Of a stretch of DNA of 64,000 nt, positions 36,492-45,724 are shown piece after piece; positions within the stretch are counted from its first letter, which is position 1; every line of letters begins with the position of its first letter. Under the pieces are notes generated by a model. It had not been told where the DNA came from, did not search any database, and saw nothing but the letters and a program-made list of their open reading frames with translations. This DNA comes from Pelomonas sp. Root1237. GTDB lineage: Bacteria > Pseudomonadota > Gammaproteobacteria > Burkholderiales > Burkholderiaceae_C. The DNA lies in NCBI RefSeq assembly GCF_001425055.1, contig NZ_LMDK01000016.1:657803-721802 (forward strand), written 5' to 3'. Both the position numbers and the translations under genes were made by a program.

Positions 36492-38426
36492 TTACTTGAC
36501 CGGCTGACTGATGCCGGGCTTCAGGTATTTATCCAAGAACTCGACCATGCGGCGGTTGGCCTCCAGCGTGTTCTTCTTCTTGGAGAAGCCATGCCCCTCG
36601 TCGTCGAACACGAGATAGTCCACCGGCACATTGTTCTTCTTGACCGCCGCGACGATGTCGTCGCTCTCGGGCTTGATGACGCGCGGGTCGTTGGCGCCCT
36701 GGATGACCATCAGCGGCTTCCTGATCTCGCTGGCGTGGAACAGCGGTGACGTGGCCATCAGGCGCTCACGGTCCTTCACCGGGTCGCCCACCTCCTGGTA
36801 AAGCGCCAGGCGGAAGCTCTCCCAATAGGGCGGAATGCTTTCCAGCGTGCGGATCCAGTTGGCGACGCCGAAGATGTCGATGCCCACCTTGAAGGCCTCG
36901 GGGCGGAAGGCCATGGCCGACAGCACCATATAGCCGCCATAGCTGCCGCCGACGATGCCGATTCGCTCGGGGTCGATGACGCCGGTGCCGGCCAGGAAGG
37001 TCTTGGCCTCGATGCAGTCCCACAGCGGCTCGCGGCCATGCTTGCCGTCGTCAGCCGTGAAGAAGCTCTTGCCATAGCCCGAGCTGCCGCGGTTGTTGAT
37101 GCCCAGCACCGCATAGCCGTTGTTGACAAAGTACTGCATCAGCGCCGAGTAGCCGCGCTTGGTCTGGCCGCCGGGGCCGCCATGCACCCAGACGATGGCC
37201 GGCACCTTGTGGGTTGGCGAGGCTTCCTTGGGCAGCATGTAGACCGACGGGACGACCATGCCGTCGAAGCTCTTGAAGCGGGCGATAGAGGCGTCCACCA
37301 GCTCGGCCGGGTCGATGTCCTTGGACAGGCTCTGCGTCAGCTGCTTCGGCGCGGCGTTGGAGCCGACCTCGGCGACGAACAGGTTGTTGGGCGAGCGGTC
37401 GCCGTTCACGTAGAAGGCCATGCGCTTGCCGCTGCGGGAGAAGGTCACGCCGCGCACGTCGCCGCCGGGTAGCTGGGGCAGCGCCATCGGCTTTCCGTCG
37501 CGGTACAGGCGCAGCGCGATGCTGGCGTCGGCATTGATGCCGGTGATGCGGTAGCGGCCGTCCTTGGAGAAGGCCGTGTAGTCCACGTCCCAATCGGCCT
37601 TCTCGATCTCGCGGGTCGCGCCGCTGGCCAGGTCGTAGCCGATGACGCGGGTGAACTCGCCGCCGTCGTTGCTGGTCATCAGCAGCTCGCGGCTGTCGGG
37701 CGTGAAGTCCTGCGGCGTGTAGTTGGCCACGCCCTGGTGCTTGGTGATGTGCTTGACCTCGCCACTCTTCAGGTCGACCAGGTGCACGTCGGAGTCGGCC
37801 GTCGTGTTGATCTTGCCCACCGCCAGCCAGCGGCCGTCGCGGCTGATGTCGCTCAACTCCCAGCCGGCCTCGTTCTTGAAGACCAGCGTGCGGGCGTAGG
37901 TCTTGGCATCCAAACGGTAGAGGTCGAAGAAGCGCGGATCGCGCTCGTTGGTCGTCACGTAGAAGGCCGTGTCGTCGCCGCTCCAGCCGGCGAACGAAGC
38001 CTTGAGCTTGTCGCCCGGCGTCAGGTCCTTCTCGCTGCCGTCGAGCTCACGCACATAGAGATGGTTGAGCTCGTTGCCGGCCTGGTCGCGGGTGTAGAGG
38101 AAGCGGTCATCGCCCGGGAAGAAGCCCACGGCGTAGTGACTGTCGGTCTTGGAATTCGTCAGCTGGACCGGCTTGCCGCCGCCCACCGGCATCGCATAGA
38201 CGTTGAAGATGCCCGTCTCGTTGCTGTGGAAGAGGATGCGGCTCTCGTCGGCCGAGAAGCTGGCGCCACCGATGTTCACGGTGGCCATGAACTGCTCGAT
38301 GGTGTAGCGCTTGGCGGGCTTGGGCGCCTTGGCGACAGCGGCCGGCTTGTCGGCGGCAACAGCGGCCTGGGACGCGCCAGCCAGCAAGGCCAGGGAAGCG
38401 ACGAGGGACAGCAGGGGTCGGCTCAT
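36492..38426 (-). CDS. S9 family prolyl oligopeptidase (secreted)
   Basis: A 644-residue serine peptidase with a signal peptide (LLSLVASLALLAGASQAAVA). An N-terminal beta-propeller (about 50-380) filters substrates; the alpha/beta hydrolase domain follows. The catalytic Ser is in GGSYGGYM, Asp in GANDPRV and His in DEGHGFSKK. The oxyanion region WVHGGPGG is typical of acylaminoacyl peptidases/dipeptidyl peptidases of S9. It probably degrades peptides in the periplasm. A small membrane-protein gene follows closely. Confidence 0.94.
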   Translation of the reverse strand: MSRPLLSLVASLALLAGASQAAVAADKPAAVAKAPKPAKRYTIEQFMATVNIGGASFSADESRILFHSNETGIFNVYAMPVGGGKPVQLTNSKTDSHYAVGFFPGDDRFLYTRDQAGNELNHLYVRELDGSEKDLTPGDKLKASFAGWSGDDTAFYVTTNERDPRFFDLYRLDAKTYARTLVFKNEAGWELSDISRDGRWLAVGKINTTADSDVHLVDLKSGEVKHITKHQGVANYTPQDFTPDSRELLMTSNDGGEFTRVIGYDLASGATREIEKADWDVDYTAFSKDGRYRITGINADASIALRLYRDGKPMALPQLPGGDVRGVTFSRSGKRMAFYVNGDRSPNNLFVAEVGSNAAPKQLTQSLSKDIDPAELVDASIARFKSFDGMVVPSVYMLPKEASPTHKVPAIVWVHGGPGGQTKRGYSALMQYFVNNGYAVLGINNRGSSGYGKSFFTADDGKHGREPLWDCIEAKTFLAGTGVIDPERIGIVGGSYGGYMVLSAMAFRPEAFKVGIDIFGVANWIRTLESIPPYWESFRLALYQEVGDPVKDRERLMATSPLFHASEIRKPLMVIQGANDPRVIKPESDDIVAAVKKNNVPVDYLVFDDEGHGFSKKKNTLEANRRMVEFLDKYLKPGISQPVK

Positions 38427-38525
38427 GGAGTCTCCGTTGAAATGAGTGGGCAGACTCTAGCCAGCCGCCCCGCCGTCCCCCATCAGGGTTGTGACGAAGC
38501 GGCGGAATCGGGGGACAGGCGGTTC

Positions 38526-38594
38526 AAGGCGACGCTGGGCCGTTCCCGAGTCGCCTTGACCCCCTCGGGGGGCGGGCGGGCTTCAGGCCAGCCC
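38526..38594 (-). repeat. Short relative (copy C) of the multi-hairpin 3' element
   Basis: Three hairpins in a row: AAGGCGAC / GTCGCCTT closing a 16-nt loop (GCTGGGCCGTTCCCGA), then CCCCC-TC-GGGGG, then GGGCT / AGCCC. The 16-nt loop matches that of the full elements at 46375 and 56695 at 13 positions, with only transitions. It ends 11 bp from the stop of guaD, which is read leftward. No coding gene fits in 38427-38605. Confidence 0.55.
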
Positions 38595-38605
38595 TGGGGG
38601 CACCA

Positions 38606-39913
38606 TCAAATGCGTTGATGGCCCGCGACATAGCAGGCCGCGAGGTTGCGCTCGTCGGCCAGCGTCATCCACGCAAAGACACGCTCGTGCAGCTCGCGCG
38701 CCACCGCGTCGCGCGCCTCGGCGACCGGGCCTTGCGCCCAGTCCCACACGCAGATGTCGGCCGTCTGCCCCACCGACAGGCCGCCGATCTCGTCACCCAG
38801 CTGCAGCGCCTCGGCCGCGCCCCGCGTGGCGGCATGCAGGGCCACCCAGGCGGTCATGCGCTCGCCGCGCAGGGCCTGGATCTTGTAGGCGTCCAGCATG
38901 TTGCGCGGCAGGCTCAAAGACGTGCCGCCGCCCACGTCCGAGGCCAGGCTGATGTTGAAGGCCGCACCCGGCCAGTCGAACAGGCCGCTGCCCAGGAATA
39001 GATTGCTCGACGGGCAATGCGCCACCTGGGCGCCACGGTCAGCGATGACGACGCGGTCGTGCGGGTCCAGATAAATGCCATGGGCCAGCACCGAGCGCTC
39101 GTGCACGAGGCCGACGCGCTCATACACATCCAGGTAGCTGCGCGCATCCGGGAACAGCTCCGCCACCCAGGCGACCTCGGCGCGGTTCTCGGCGACGTGG
39201 GTCTGCATATAGAGGCTGGCATCGGCGCGGCACAGCGCGCCGGCCATCGCCAGCTGCTCGGGCGTGCTGGTCGGCGCAAAGCGCACCGTCACGGCGTACG
39301 CCAGGCGGTCGCGGCCATGGAAGCGGGCGATGAGGTCGACGCAATCCTTCTCGGCCTGAACGACGTCGTCCCGCAGCCCGTCCGGCGCGTGGCGGTCCAT
39401 CAACACCTTGCCGGTGATGAGGCGCATGCCGCGTGCCGCGGCGCTGTCGAACAGGGCCTCGGCCGATACCTTGTGCACGGTCGGGAAGACGACGGCCGAG
39501 GTCGTGCCACTGGCCAGCAGCGCATCCAGGAAGACCTCGGCCCCTGCGCGGCTGCGCGCCGGGTCGGCAAAGGCGCATTCGCTCGGGAAGGTGTAGCGCT
39601 TGAGCCAGTCCAGCAGCTCGGTGCCGTAGGAGCCGATGACCTCCAGCTGCGGGCAGTGGACGTGGGTGTCGATGAACCCCGGCAGCACCAGCTTGCCGGC
39701 ATGGTCCTTGCGCGCCCAACCGGCATCCGGCTCGGCGGCCTGCCTCCCGACGATGCGGCCGTCCTCGATCAGCAGCCAGTGGTCGCGGTCAAAGCGCACC
39801 GCCGGTGGCTCGGTGTCGCCCCAGCGTGGTGCAGCCGTGAAATCCAGCAGATCGCCCCGCAGGGCCCATCGGCGTGGACTGTCGACGAATTTTTCCTGGT
39901 TAGTAAAACTCAT
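38606..39913 (-). CDS. guaD: Guanine deaminase
   Basis: A 435-residue amidohydrolase converting guanine to xanthine. The metal-binding motifs are LPGFIDTHVHCPQLEVIGSY near residue 75, MQTHVAENRAEV, the histidine of VLAHGIYL, and the Asp of ISLASDVGGGTS. The order and spacing fit guanine deaminases. It diverges from xdhA, whose product oxidises the xanthine, with only 39 bp between starts. No good Shine-Dalgarno precedes the ATG at 39913. Confidence 0.93.
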   Translation of the reverse strand: MSFTNQEKFVDSPRRWALRGDLLDFTAAPRWGDTEPPAVRFDRDHWLLIEDGRIVGRQAAEPDAGWARKDHAGKLVLPGFIDTHVHCPQLEVIGSYGTELLDWLKRYTFPSECAFADPARSRAGAEVFLDALLASGTTSAVVFPTVHKVSAEALFDSAAARGMRLITGKVLMDRHAPDGLRDDVVQAEKDCVDLIARFHGRDRLAYAVTVRFAPTSTPEQLAMAGALCRADASLYMQTHVAENRAEVAWVAELFPDARSYLDVYERVGLVHERSVLAHGIYLDPHDRVVIADRGAQVAHCPSSNLFLGSGLFDWPGAAFNISLASDVGGGTSLSLPRNMLDAYKIQALRGERMTAWVALHAATRGAAEALQLGDEIGGLSVGQTADICVWDWAQGPVAEARDAVARELHERVFAWMTLADERNLAACYVAGHQRI

Positions 39914-39952
39914 ATGGCAATTCTGAGGCAACGCTCGACAATCGAGGCCAGC

Positions 39953-41422
39953 ATGAATACCCGACCCATCCGTTTTTTCCACCGCGGCGAGGTCGTCGAG
40001 GTCCAGAACCTGCGCCCGACGACCACCGTGCTGCAATACCTGCGCGAGCATGCCGGCTGCACCGGCACCAAGGAAGGCTGTGCCGAGGGCGACTGTGGCG
40101 CCTGCACCGTCATCCAGGGCGAGCTGGGTGCCGACGGCCAGCTGGAACTGCGCAACGTCAACGCCTGCACCCAATTCCTGCCGACGCTCGACGGCCGCGC
40201 GCTGCTGACGGTGGAAGACCTGGGCGGCCCGCAGCGGCTCAACCCCGCCCAGCAGGCCATGGTGGACTGCCATGGCTCCCAGTGCGGCTTCTGCACCCCC
40301 GGCTTCGTCATGAGCCTGACGGCTTGTTATGAAACCCACCAAGCCGCCGGCACCAAGCCCACCCGCCAGCAACTGGCCGATGCGCTGGCCGGCAACCTCT
40401 GCCGCTGCACGGGCTACCGGCCCATCCTGGATGCCGGCGAACAGATGTTCGACGCGCCCGCCCGCTGCCTGGACCGTGCGCCCATCGCTCAGGCTCTGCA
40501 GACCCTGGCCGCCGACGAGCCGCTGGACTATGGCCACGCCGGCGCCCGCTTCCATGCACCGCAAAGCATCCACGACCTGGCCCTGCTGCGCGAGACCTAT
40601 CCGCAGGCGACGCTGCTGGCCGGGTCGACCGACGTGGGCCTGTGGGTGAACAAGCAGTTCCGCGACCTGGGGGACGTCATCTACACCGGCCGTGTCGCGG
40701 CGCTGCGCGAGATCCGCAACGACGGTACCGGCCTGTGGATCGGTGCCGCCGCTTCGCTGGAAGACAGCTGGGCCGCGCTGACCGCCGCCGTGCCCCGCCT
40801 GCGCGAGCTGTGGCTGCGCTTCGCGTCGCCGCCGGTGCGCCATGCCGGCACGCTGGGCGGCAACATCGCCAATGGCTCGCCCATCGGCGACGGTGCGCCG
40901 GCCCTGATCGCCCTGGGCGCCGACATCATCCTGCGCCGCGGCTCGCAGCAGCGCCGCCTCAAACTGCAGGACTTCTATCTCGACTACATGAAGAAGGACC
41001 TGCAGCCCGGCGAATTCGTCGAGGCACTGCATGTCCCCCTGCCCTCGCCCGACTGGCGCTTCAGCGCGCACAAGATCGCCAAGCGCCATGACAGCGACAT
41101 CTCGGCCGTCTGCGCCGTGCTGGCGATCAGGCTGGATGCCGGCGCCGTGCAGGAGGCGCGCTTCGCGTTCGGTGGCATGGCCGCCATCGTCAAGCGCGCC
41201 GCCGCGGCGGAAGCCGCCGTCGTCGGCCAGCCCTGGAGCGAAGCCACTGCCAAGGCTGCAGCCGCCGCGCTGCCGCAGGACTTCAAGCCCATGACCGACA
41301 TGCGCGCCAGCGCTGACTACCGGCTCAAGGTGGCGCAGAACCTTTTCATCAAGCTGTGGCTGGAAACCGTCGGCGCTGTGCCGGTCGGCGTCTGGCCGTC
41401 GATGCAGGAGGTGCCGGCATGA
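39953..41422 (+). CDS. xdhA: Xanthine dehydrogenase small subunit (2Fe-2S / FAD)
   Basis: A 489-residue subunit. The N-terminal ferredoxin-like part holds the first cluster (GCAEGDCGACTV and related Cys) and the second cluster (CGFCTPGFVMS, CRCTGYRPI). The FAD-binding domain follows (about 190-490: LLAGSTDVGLWV, TLGGNIANGSPIGD). It passes electrons from the molybdenum subunit to NAD. ATG 39953 has GAGG at 5-nt spacing; an in-frame ATG at 39914 would abut the guaD start. Its stop overlaps the xdhB start (ATGA). Confidence 0.95.
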   Translation: MNTRPIRFFHRGEVVEVQNLRPTTTVLQYLREHAGCTGTKEGCAEGDCGACTVIQGELGADGQLELRNVNACTQFLPTLDGRALLTVEDLGGPQRLNPAQQAMVDCHGSQCGFCTPGFVMSLTACYETHQAAGTKPTRQQLADALAGNLCRCTGYRPILDAGEQMFDAPARCLDRAPIAQALQTLAADEPLDYGHAGARFHAPQSIHDLALLRETYPQATLLAGSTDVGLWVNKQFRDLGDVIYTGRVAALREIRNDGTGLWIGAAASLEDSWAALTAAVPRLRELWLRFASPPVRHAGTLGGNIANGSPIGDGAPALIALGADIILRRGSQQRRLKLQDFYLDYMKKDLQPGEFVEALHVPLPSPDWRFSAHKIAKRHDSDISAVCAVLAIRLDAGAVQEARFAFGGMAAIVKRAAAAEAAVVGQPWSEATAKAAAAALPQDFKPMTDMRASADYRLKVAQNLFIKLWLETVGAVPVGVWPSMQEVPA

Positions 41423-43737
41423 ACAAGCCTGAAGCCTTGATTGAGTTGCAGCCGGTCGTCGGCAAGTCGCTGCCGCACGAGTCGGCGCACCTGCACGTCA
41501 GCGGTGCGGCACCCTACATCGACGACCTGCCCGAGCCCGCCGGCACGCTGCATGCGGCGCTCGGCCTGTCGCCCATCGCGCATGGCAAGCTGCTGGGCGT
41601 CGACCTCGAACGCATCCGCCGCATGCCCGGCGTCGTCGCAGTGCTCAGCGCGGCCGACATTGCCGGCGAGAACAACTGCGGCCCATTGCTGCATGACGAC
41701 CCCATCCTGGCGGCGGACGAGCTGCGCTATGTGGGCCAGCCGGTGTTCGCCGTCATCGCGACCCACCGCGAACTGGCGCGCCGCGCGGCGGGGCTGGCCA
41801 GACAGGTCATCCAGGCCGAGCCGCTGCCGCCGCTGCTGACGGCACTGCAAGCGCATGCCGCCGGCCAGTACGTGCTGGCGCCCGCGCACCTGACGCGAGG
41901 CGAGCCGGCCGAACAGCTCGCCAGCGCGCCACACCGGCTGCAGGGCAGCTGGAGCCTGGGCGGCCAGGAGCAGTTCTATCTGGAAGGCCAGATCAGCCTG
42001 GCCGTGCCGCAGGAGGGCGGCGACGCCTTGCTCGTGCACTGCTCGACCCAACACCCGAGCGAGATGCAGCAGCTCGTGGCGCATTGCCTGGGCTGGCATG
42101 CGCATCGTGTCGTCGTGCAATGCCGGCGCATGGGTGGCGGCTTTGGCGGCAAGGAGAGCCAATCCGCTCTCTTCGCCTGCGTCGCGTCCATCGCTGCGCT
42201 GAAGCTGAAGAAACCCGTGAAGCTCCGCGTGGACCGCGACGACGATTTCCTCGTCACGGGACGCCGTCATGGCTTCGACTACCGATGGGATGTCGGCTTC
42301 GACGCCGACGGCCGCATCCTTGCCGTCGACATCGATCTGATCGCCAACGCCGGGCACAGCGCCGACCTTTCCGCCCCCGTGATGGCCCGCGCGCTCTGCC
42401 ATTTCGACAACGCCTACTGGCTGCCGCATGTTGCGATGCATGGCTACTGCGCCAAGACCAACACGCAGAGCAACACGGCCTTCCGAGGCTTTGGCGGACC
42501 GCAGGGGGCCATCGCCATCGAGATGATCCTGGACGGTGTCGCCCGCCAGCTCGGATTGGACCCGGCCGAGGTGCGCCAGCGCAATTTCTACACCGCCGGC
42601 CAGGACATGACGCCCTATGGCCAGCAGGTCGAGGAACTGCACGCCCAACCGCTGACGGCGCAGCTGCTTGCCAGCAGCCGCTACGCCGAACGCCGCGCCG
42701 AGATCGCCGCCTTCAACGCCGCCAGCCCGGTGCTGAAAAAGGGCCTGGCCTTCACGCCGGTCAAGTTCGGCATCTCCTTCAACGTGGCCCACCTGAACCA
42801 GGCCGGCGCACTGGTGCATGTCTACACCGACGGCTCGGTGCTGGTGAACCACGGCGGCACGGAAATGGGCCAGGGCCTGAACACCAAGGTGGCCCAGGTC
42901 GTCGCGCATGAGTTGGGCCTGCCGTTGGCCAGCGTGCGCTGCTCGGCCACCGACACGAGCAAGGTCGCCAACACCTCCGCCACGGCCGCATCCACCGGCA
43001 GCGACCTGAACGGCAAGGCCGCGCAGGATGCCGCGCGCAAGATCAAGGGGCGGCTGGCCGCCTTCGCCGCCGAGCGCTTTGGCTGCGCCGCCGAGCTGGT
43101 CGCCTTTGATGGCGGCCAGGTCAGCGGCGGCGGCCAAAGCCTGCCCTTTGGCGAACTCGTCGCCGCGGCCTACCTGAAGCGCGTGCAGCTGTGGAGCGAC
43201 GGCTTCTACGCCACGCCCGGCCTGCACTGGGACCGCAGCAAGCTGCAGGGCCACCCTTTCTATTACTACGCCTGGGGCGGCGCCGTCTGTGAGGCGTTGG
43301 TGGACACACTGACCGGCGAAAGCCGCATCACGCGCGCCGACATCTTGCACGACGTGGGCCAGAGCCTGAACCCGGCCATCGACATCGGCCAGATCGAGGG
43401 CGGCTTCATCCAGGGCATGGGCTGGCTGACGACGGAGGAGCTGGTCTGGCACCCCACGACGGGTTTGCTGACCACGCACGCGCCCAGCACCTACAAGATC
43501 CCGACCGCCAACGATTGCCCGCCGGAACTGCGTGTGGAGCTGTTCGGCGTGGCCAATGCCAGCGAAACCATCCACCGCAGCAAGGCCGTCGGCGAGCCGC
43601 CGCTGCTGCTGGGTTTTGCGGCCCTGCTGGCCATCAAGGACGCCTGCGCCGCCTGCGGCCCAGAGAATTGCGATCCGCCGCTGCAGGCGCCGGCCACGGC
43701 CGAGGCGGTGCTCAACGCGATCGACGCCGTCCGTTGA
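41419..43737 (+). CDS. xdhB: Xanthine dehydrogenase molybdenum-binding subunit
   Basis: A 772-residue molybdopterin subunit that hydroxylates hypoxanthine and xanthine to urate. Cofactor and substrate motifs are MGGGFGGKES, FRGFGGPQGAIAIE, GGTEMGQGLNTK and, near the C terminus, VGEPPLLLG with the catalytic Glu. The length is usual for bacterial XdhB. It is translationally coupled to xdhA. The maturation gene xdhC, often third in this operon, is not present here; the next gene is unrelated. Confidence 0.95.
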   Translation: MNKPEALIELQPVVGKSLPHESAHLHVSGAAPYIDDLPEPAGTLHAALGLSPIAHGKLLGVDLERIRRMPGVVAVLSAADIAGENNCGPLLHDDPILAADELRYVGQPVFAVIATHRELARRAAGLARQVIQAEPLPPLLTALQAHAAGQYVLAPAHLTRGEPAEQLASAPHRLQGSWSLGGQEQFYLEGQISLAVPQEGGDALLVHCSTQHPSEMQQLVAHCLGWHAHRVVVQCRRMGGGFGGKESQSALFACVASIAALKLKKPVKLRVDRDDDFLVTGRRHGFDYRWDVGFDADGRILAVDIDLIANAGHSADLSAPVMARALCHFDNAYWLPHVAMHGYCAKTNTQSNTAFRGFGGPQGAIAIEMILDGVARQLGLDPAEVRQRNFYTAGQDMTPYGQQVEELHAQPLTAQLLASSRYAERRAEIAAFNAASPVLKKGLAFTPVKFGISFNVAHLNQAGALVHVYTDGSVLVNHGGTEMGQGLNTKVAQVVAHELGLPLASVRCSATDTSKVANTSATAASTGSDLNGKAAQDAARKIKGRLAAFAAERFGCAAELVAFDGGQVSGGGQSLPFGELVAAAYLKRVQLWSDGFYATPGLHWDRSKLQGHPFYYYAWGGAVCEALVDTLTGESRITRADILHDVGQSLNPAIDIGQIEGGFIQGMGWLTTEELVWHPTTGLLTTHAPSTYKIPTANDCPPELRVELFGVANASETIHRSKAVGEPPLLLGFAALLAIKDACAACGPENCDPPLQAPATAEAVLNAIDAVR

Positions 43738-44306
43738 AGCTCGTCGCCGCCCTCACCGTCCTGCTGGCGCTCGGCAGTTGCGCCACTGCACCGCCGGCGC
43801 CCGACATCGTCAGCGTCGACAGCTGGGGCGGCAGTGCAGCCACATCCACGGCAGCGCCGCAGCAGATCACGCACATCACGATCCACCACCAGGGCGAGAT
43901 CTGGAAGGACGGCGCCGACGTCGAGGCCTACTTGCGCCGGCTGCAGCAGTGGTCGCGCCTGACCAAGCGCTGGGCGGACATCCCCTACCACTACGTCATC
44001 GCGCCCGACGGCCGCATCTACGCGGCGCGGCCGCTGGCCCAGGCCGGCGACACCAACACCGAATACGACCCGCGCGGCCACGCCCTCGTCATGCTGGTGG
44101 GCAACTTCGAGGAGCAGCAGCCCACGCCGGCCCAGCTCAACGCCGCCGTCGAGCTGACCGCGTGGCTGGTCCGCCAACACCACCTCGGCCTGGACGCCAT
44201 CGCCAGCCACAAGGACTACAGCCGGCAGACCGTCTGCCCGGGCAAGAATCTGTACGCCTACCTGGAATCCGGCTGGTTCAAGGCCGAGGTGGGCAAGCGC
44301 CTCTGA
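43734..44306 (+). CDS. N-acetylmuramoyl-L-alanine amidase-like lipoprotein
   Basis: A 190-residue protein beginning at TTG 43734, which overlaps the xdhB stop. The N terminus (MKLVAALTVLLALGSC) is a lipoprotein signal with lipobox LGSC. The mature part is an Amidase_2/PGRP domain: ITIHHQG with the zinc His, YHYVIAPDGRIYAARP and SHKDYSRQTVCPGKNLY with the second His and Cys. It probably cleaves peptidoglycan at the outer membrane. The start is set by the lipobox and the overlap; no ATG is available. Confidence 0.85.
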   Translation: MKLVAALTVLLALGSCATAPPAPDIVSVDSWGGSAATSTAAPQQITHITIHHQGEIWKDGADVEAYLRRLQQWSRLTKRWADIPYHYVIAPDGRIYAARPLAQAGDTNTEYDPRGHALVMLVGNFEEQQPTPAQLNAAVELTAWLVRQHHLGLDAIASHKDYSRQTVCPGKNLYAYLESGWFKAEVGKRL

Positions 44307-44410
44307 TCAGCGGGTTTTCTGCGTGGCCACCACGACGGCTGAGTGCGCGAGCTGACGTCGCGTGCCGTCAGCAGGTGCAGCACATGCGACGTGCGCTGAC
44401 GGGGTGGCGC
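44307..44410 (-). pseudogene. Decayed 3' fragment of a LuxR-type regulator gene
   Basis: Read leftward, the last codons give AVVVATQKTR followed by a stop, against AVVVATQRAR and stop in the intact LuxR gene at 45058. The next bases upstream are similar but one nucleotide is missing. Further on, CAGCAGGTGCAGCACATGC resembles the intact gene at about 45205, but roughly 87 bp in between are lost. The fragment fills most of the gap between the amidase and lipoprotein genes and is clearly non-functional. Confidence 0.55.
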
Positions 44411-44466
44411 CGCTGGGGCGTGCTTCAATCGGCGCACAAAAAGCCGAAACGGGAGAGGACGACGTC

Positions 44467-45042
44467 ATGAAACCATTGCTTTTGACCGCTGCACTGCTGG
44501 CGGCAGGCTGCAGCACCGCGTCGCCCCTGCGGCAATCGCAGGAAAGTTTCAACGCGGCTTACGGCGTGGTCGCTGGCAACACCGACACCATCGTCATTTC
44601 CAGTTCGCCACCCTATGTGCAGATCACCGTGGTGGACAAGCGGACGTCGGAGGCTCGTACGCGCTGCATCAACGCCTACTCTCTTCTCGGCGCCTTGGGA
44701 CTTGAGCACGGCCTGCCGGTCGGCGCATACGCGGAAACGCTAAGGCTCGCGCTGACCAACAAGGAGCGGCGTTTCGAATTCACCAAACCGGAGGCCCTGG
44801 CCAACCTGGTCATCAGCTACGCCGACGCCGACCTTGAGGTGATGCAGCAACGATTGGCGCCCTACAGCGACGCTGAACTTGCAACAGGATTCGGCGGCCA
44901 GGGAACGCTTCAGAGCTTGCTCGACGGCTCGCCTGCAGACCGCCCCCGGGCCTATCGCGACGCTGCGGCCTGTGTCCTGATCGACCGGGGTTTCTCGCCA
45001 CGAATCGCTGATCGGACCGGAGCGCTGGTGATATACCGCTGA
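44467..45042 (+). CDS. Putative lipoprotein, unknown function
   Basis: A 191-residue protein with a lipoprotein signal (MKPLLLTAALLAAGCSTA; lipobox LAAGC). The mature part is a mixed alpha/beta protein with no motif I recognise. GGGAGAGG lies upstream of ATG 44467. It sits between a LuxR-gene remnant and the intact LuxR gene, so it may have been inserted into a former tandem pair. Confidence 0.75.
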   Translation: MKPLLLTAALLAAGCSTASPLRQSQESFNAAYGVVAGNTDTIVISSSPPYVQITVVDKRTSEARTRCINAYSLLGALGLEHGLPVGAYAETLRLALTNKERRFEFTKPEALANLVISYADADLEVMQQRLAPYSDAELATGFGGQGTLQSLLDGSPADRPRAYRDAAACVLIDRGFSPRIADRTGALVIYR

Positions 45043-45057
45043 CCGCGGCGTCCATCG

Positions 45058-45690
45058 TCAACGCGCGCGTTGCGTCGCGACCACCACCGCCTGGGTGCGC
45101 GAGTTCACGCCCAGCGCCCTCAGCACCGCGGCCACATGGTCCTTCACGGTGTCCACGCTGACACCCAGCTCGCGGGCGATCAGCTTGTTGGACAGGCCTT
45201 GCGTGAGCAGATGCAGCACATGCTTCTGGCGCGGCGTCAGCGGCAGCTCCGCCCAGTCGCCCGGCGCGGGGCCAGCCGAGGCCGGTGTGGCTGCAACGGG
45301 TTCAGCCGCACGCTTGAGCGGCGGCACATAGGTGCCACCGGCCAGCACCAGGTGCAGGGCCTGGACCAAGGTATTCAGGTCGCTGCGTTCGGGCACATAG
45401 CCCATGGCGCCGGCACCCAGAGCCTGCAGGGCCTCCTCGGTGTCGTCGCTGCCGGAGATGACGACGACCGGCAGCAGCAGGTGCTCGCCGTGGATCTGCT
45501 GCAGCAGCTCGAAGCCGCCATCGATGCGCAGGTCCAGCAGCACGAGCCGGGGGATGGCCTGGCCCAGCGCGTCGCGCGCGGCGGCGACAGTGTCCACGCC
45601 CTGCACCTGCGCCCCGGCGAAATGCTGCTCGATCAGGCCGGTGAGCGCGGCGCGCACCATCGGAAAAGCATCGACCAGCAAAACCTTCAT
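45058..45690 (-). CDS. LuxR/NarL-family response regulator
   Basis: A 210-residue regulator. The receiver (1-120) has LLVDAFPMVRAAL, with the first acidic pair reduced to one Asp, the phospho-acceptor in LLDLRIDGGFEL, and a Pro in place of the usual Lys-Pro (YVPERSD). The LuxR helix-turn-helix is at about 145-205 (LTPRQKHVLHLLTQGLSNKL, IARELGVSVDTVKDHVAAVL). Loss of these receiver residues suggests altered phosphorylation. AGGAGG precedes the ATG. No kinase gene adjoins. Confidence 0.9.
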   Translation of the reverse strand: MKVLLVDAFPMVRAALTGLIEQHFAGAQVQGVDTVAAARDALGQAIPRLVLLDLRIDGGFELLQQIHGEHLLLPVVVISGSDDTEEALQALGAGAMGYVPERSDLNTLVQALHLVLAGGTYVPPLKRAAEPVAATPASAGPAPGDWAELPLTPRQKHVLHLLTQGLSNKLIARELGVSVDTVKDHVAAVLRALGVNSRTQAVVVATQRAR

Positions 45691-45724
45691 CACCCCTCCT
45701 CGTTGAACCGCGGCGGCATGATAT

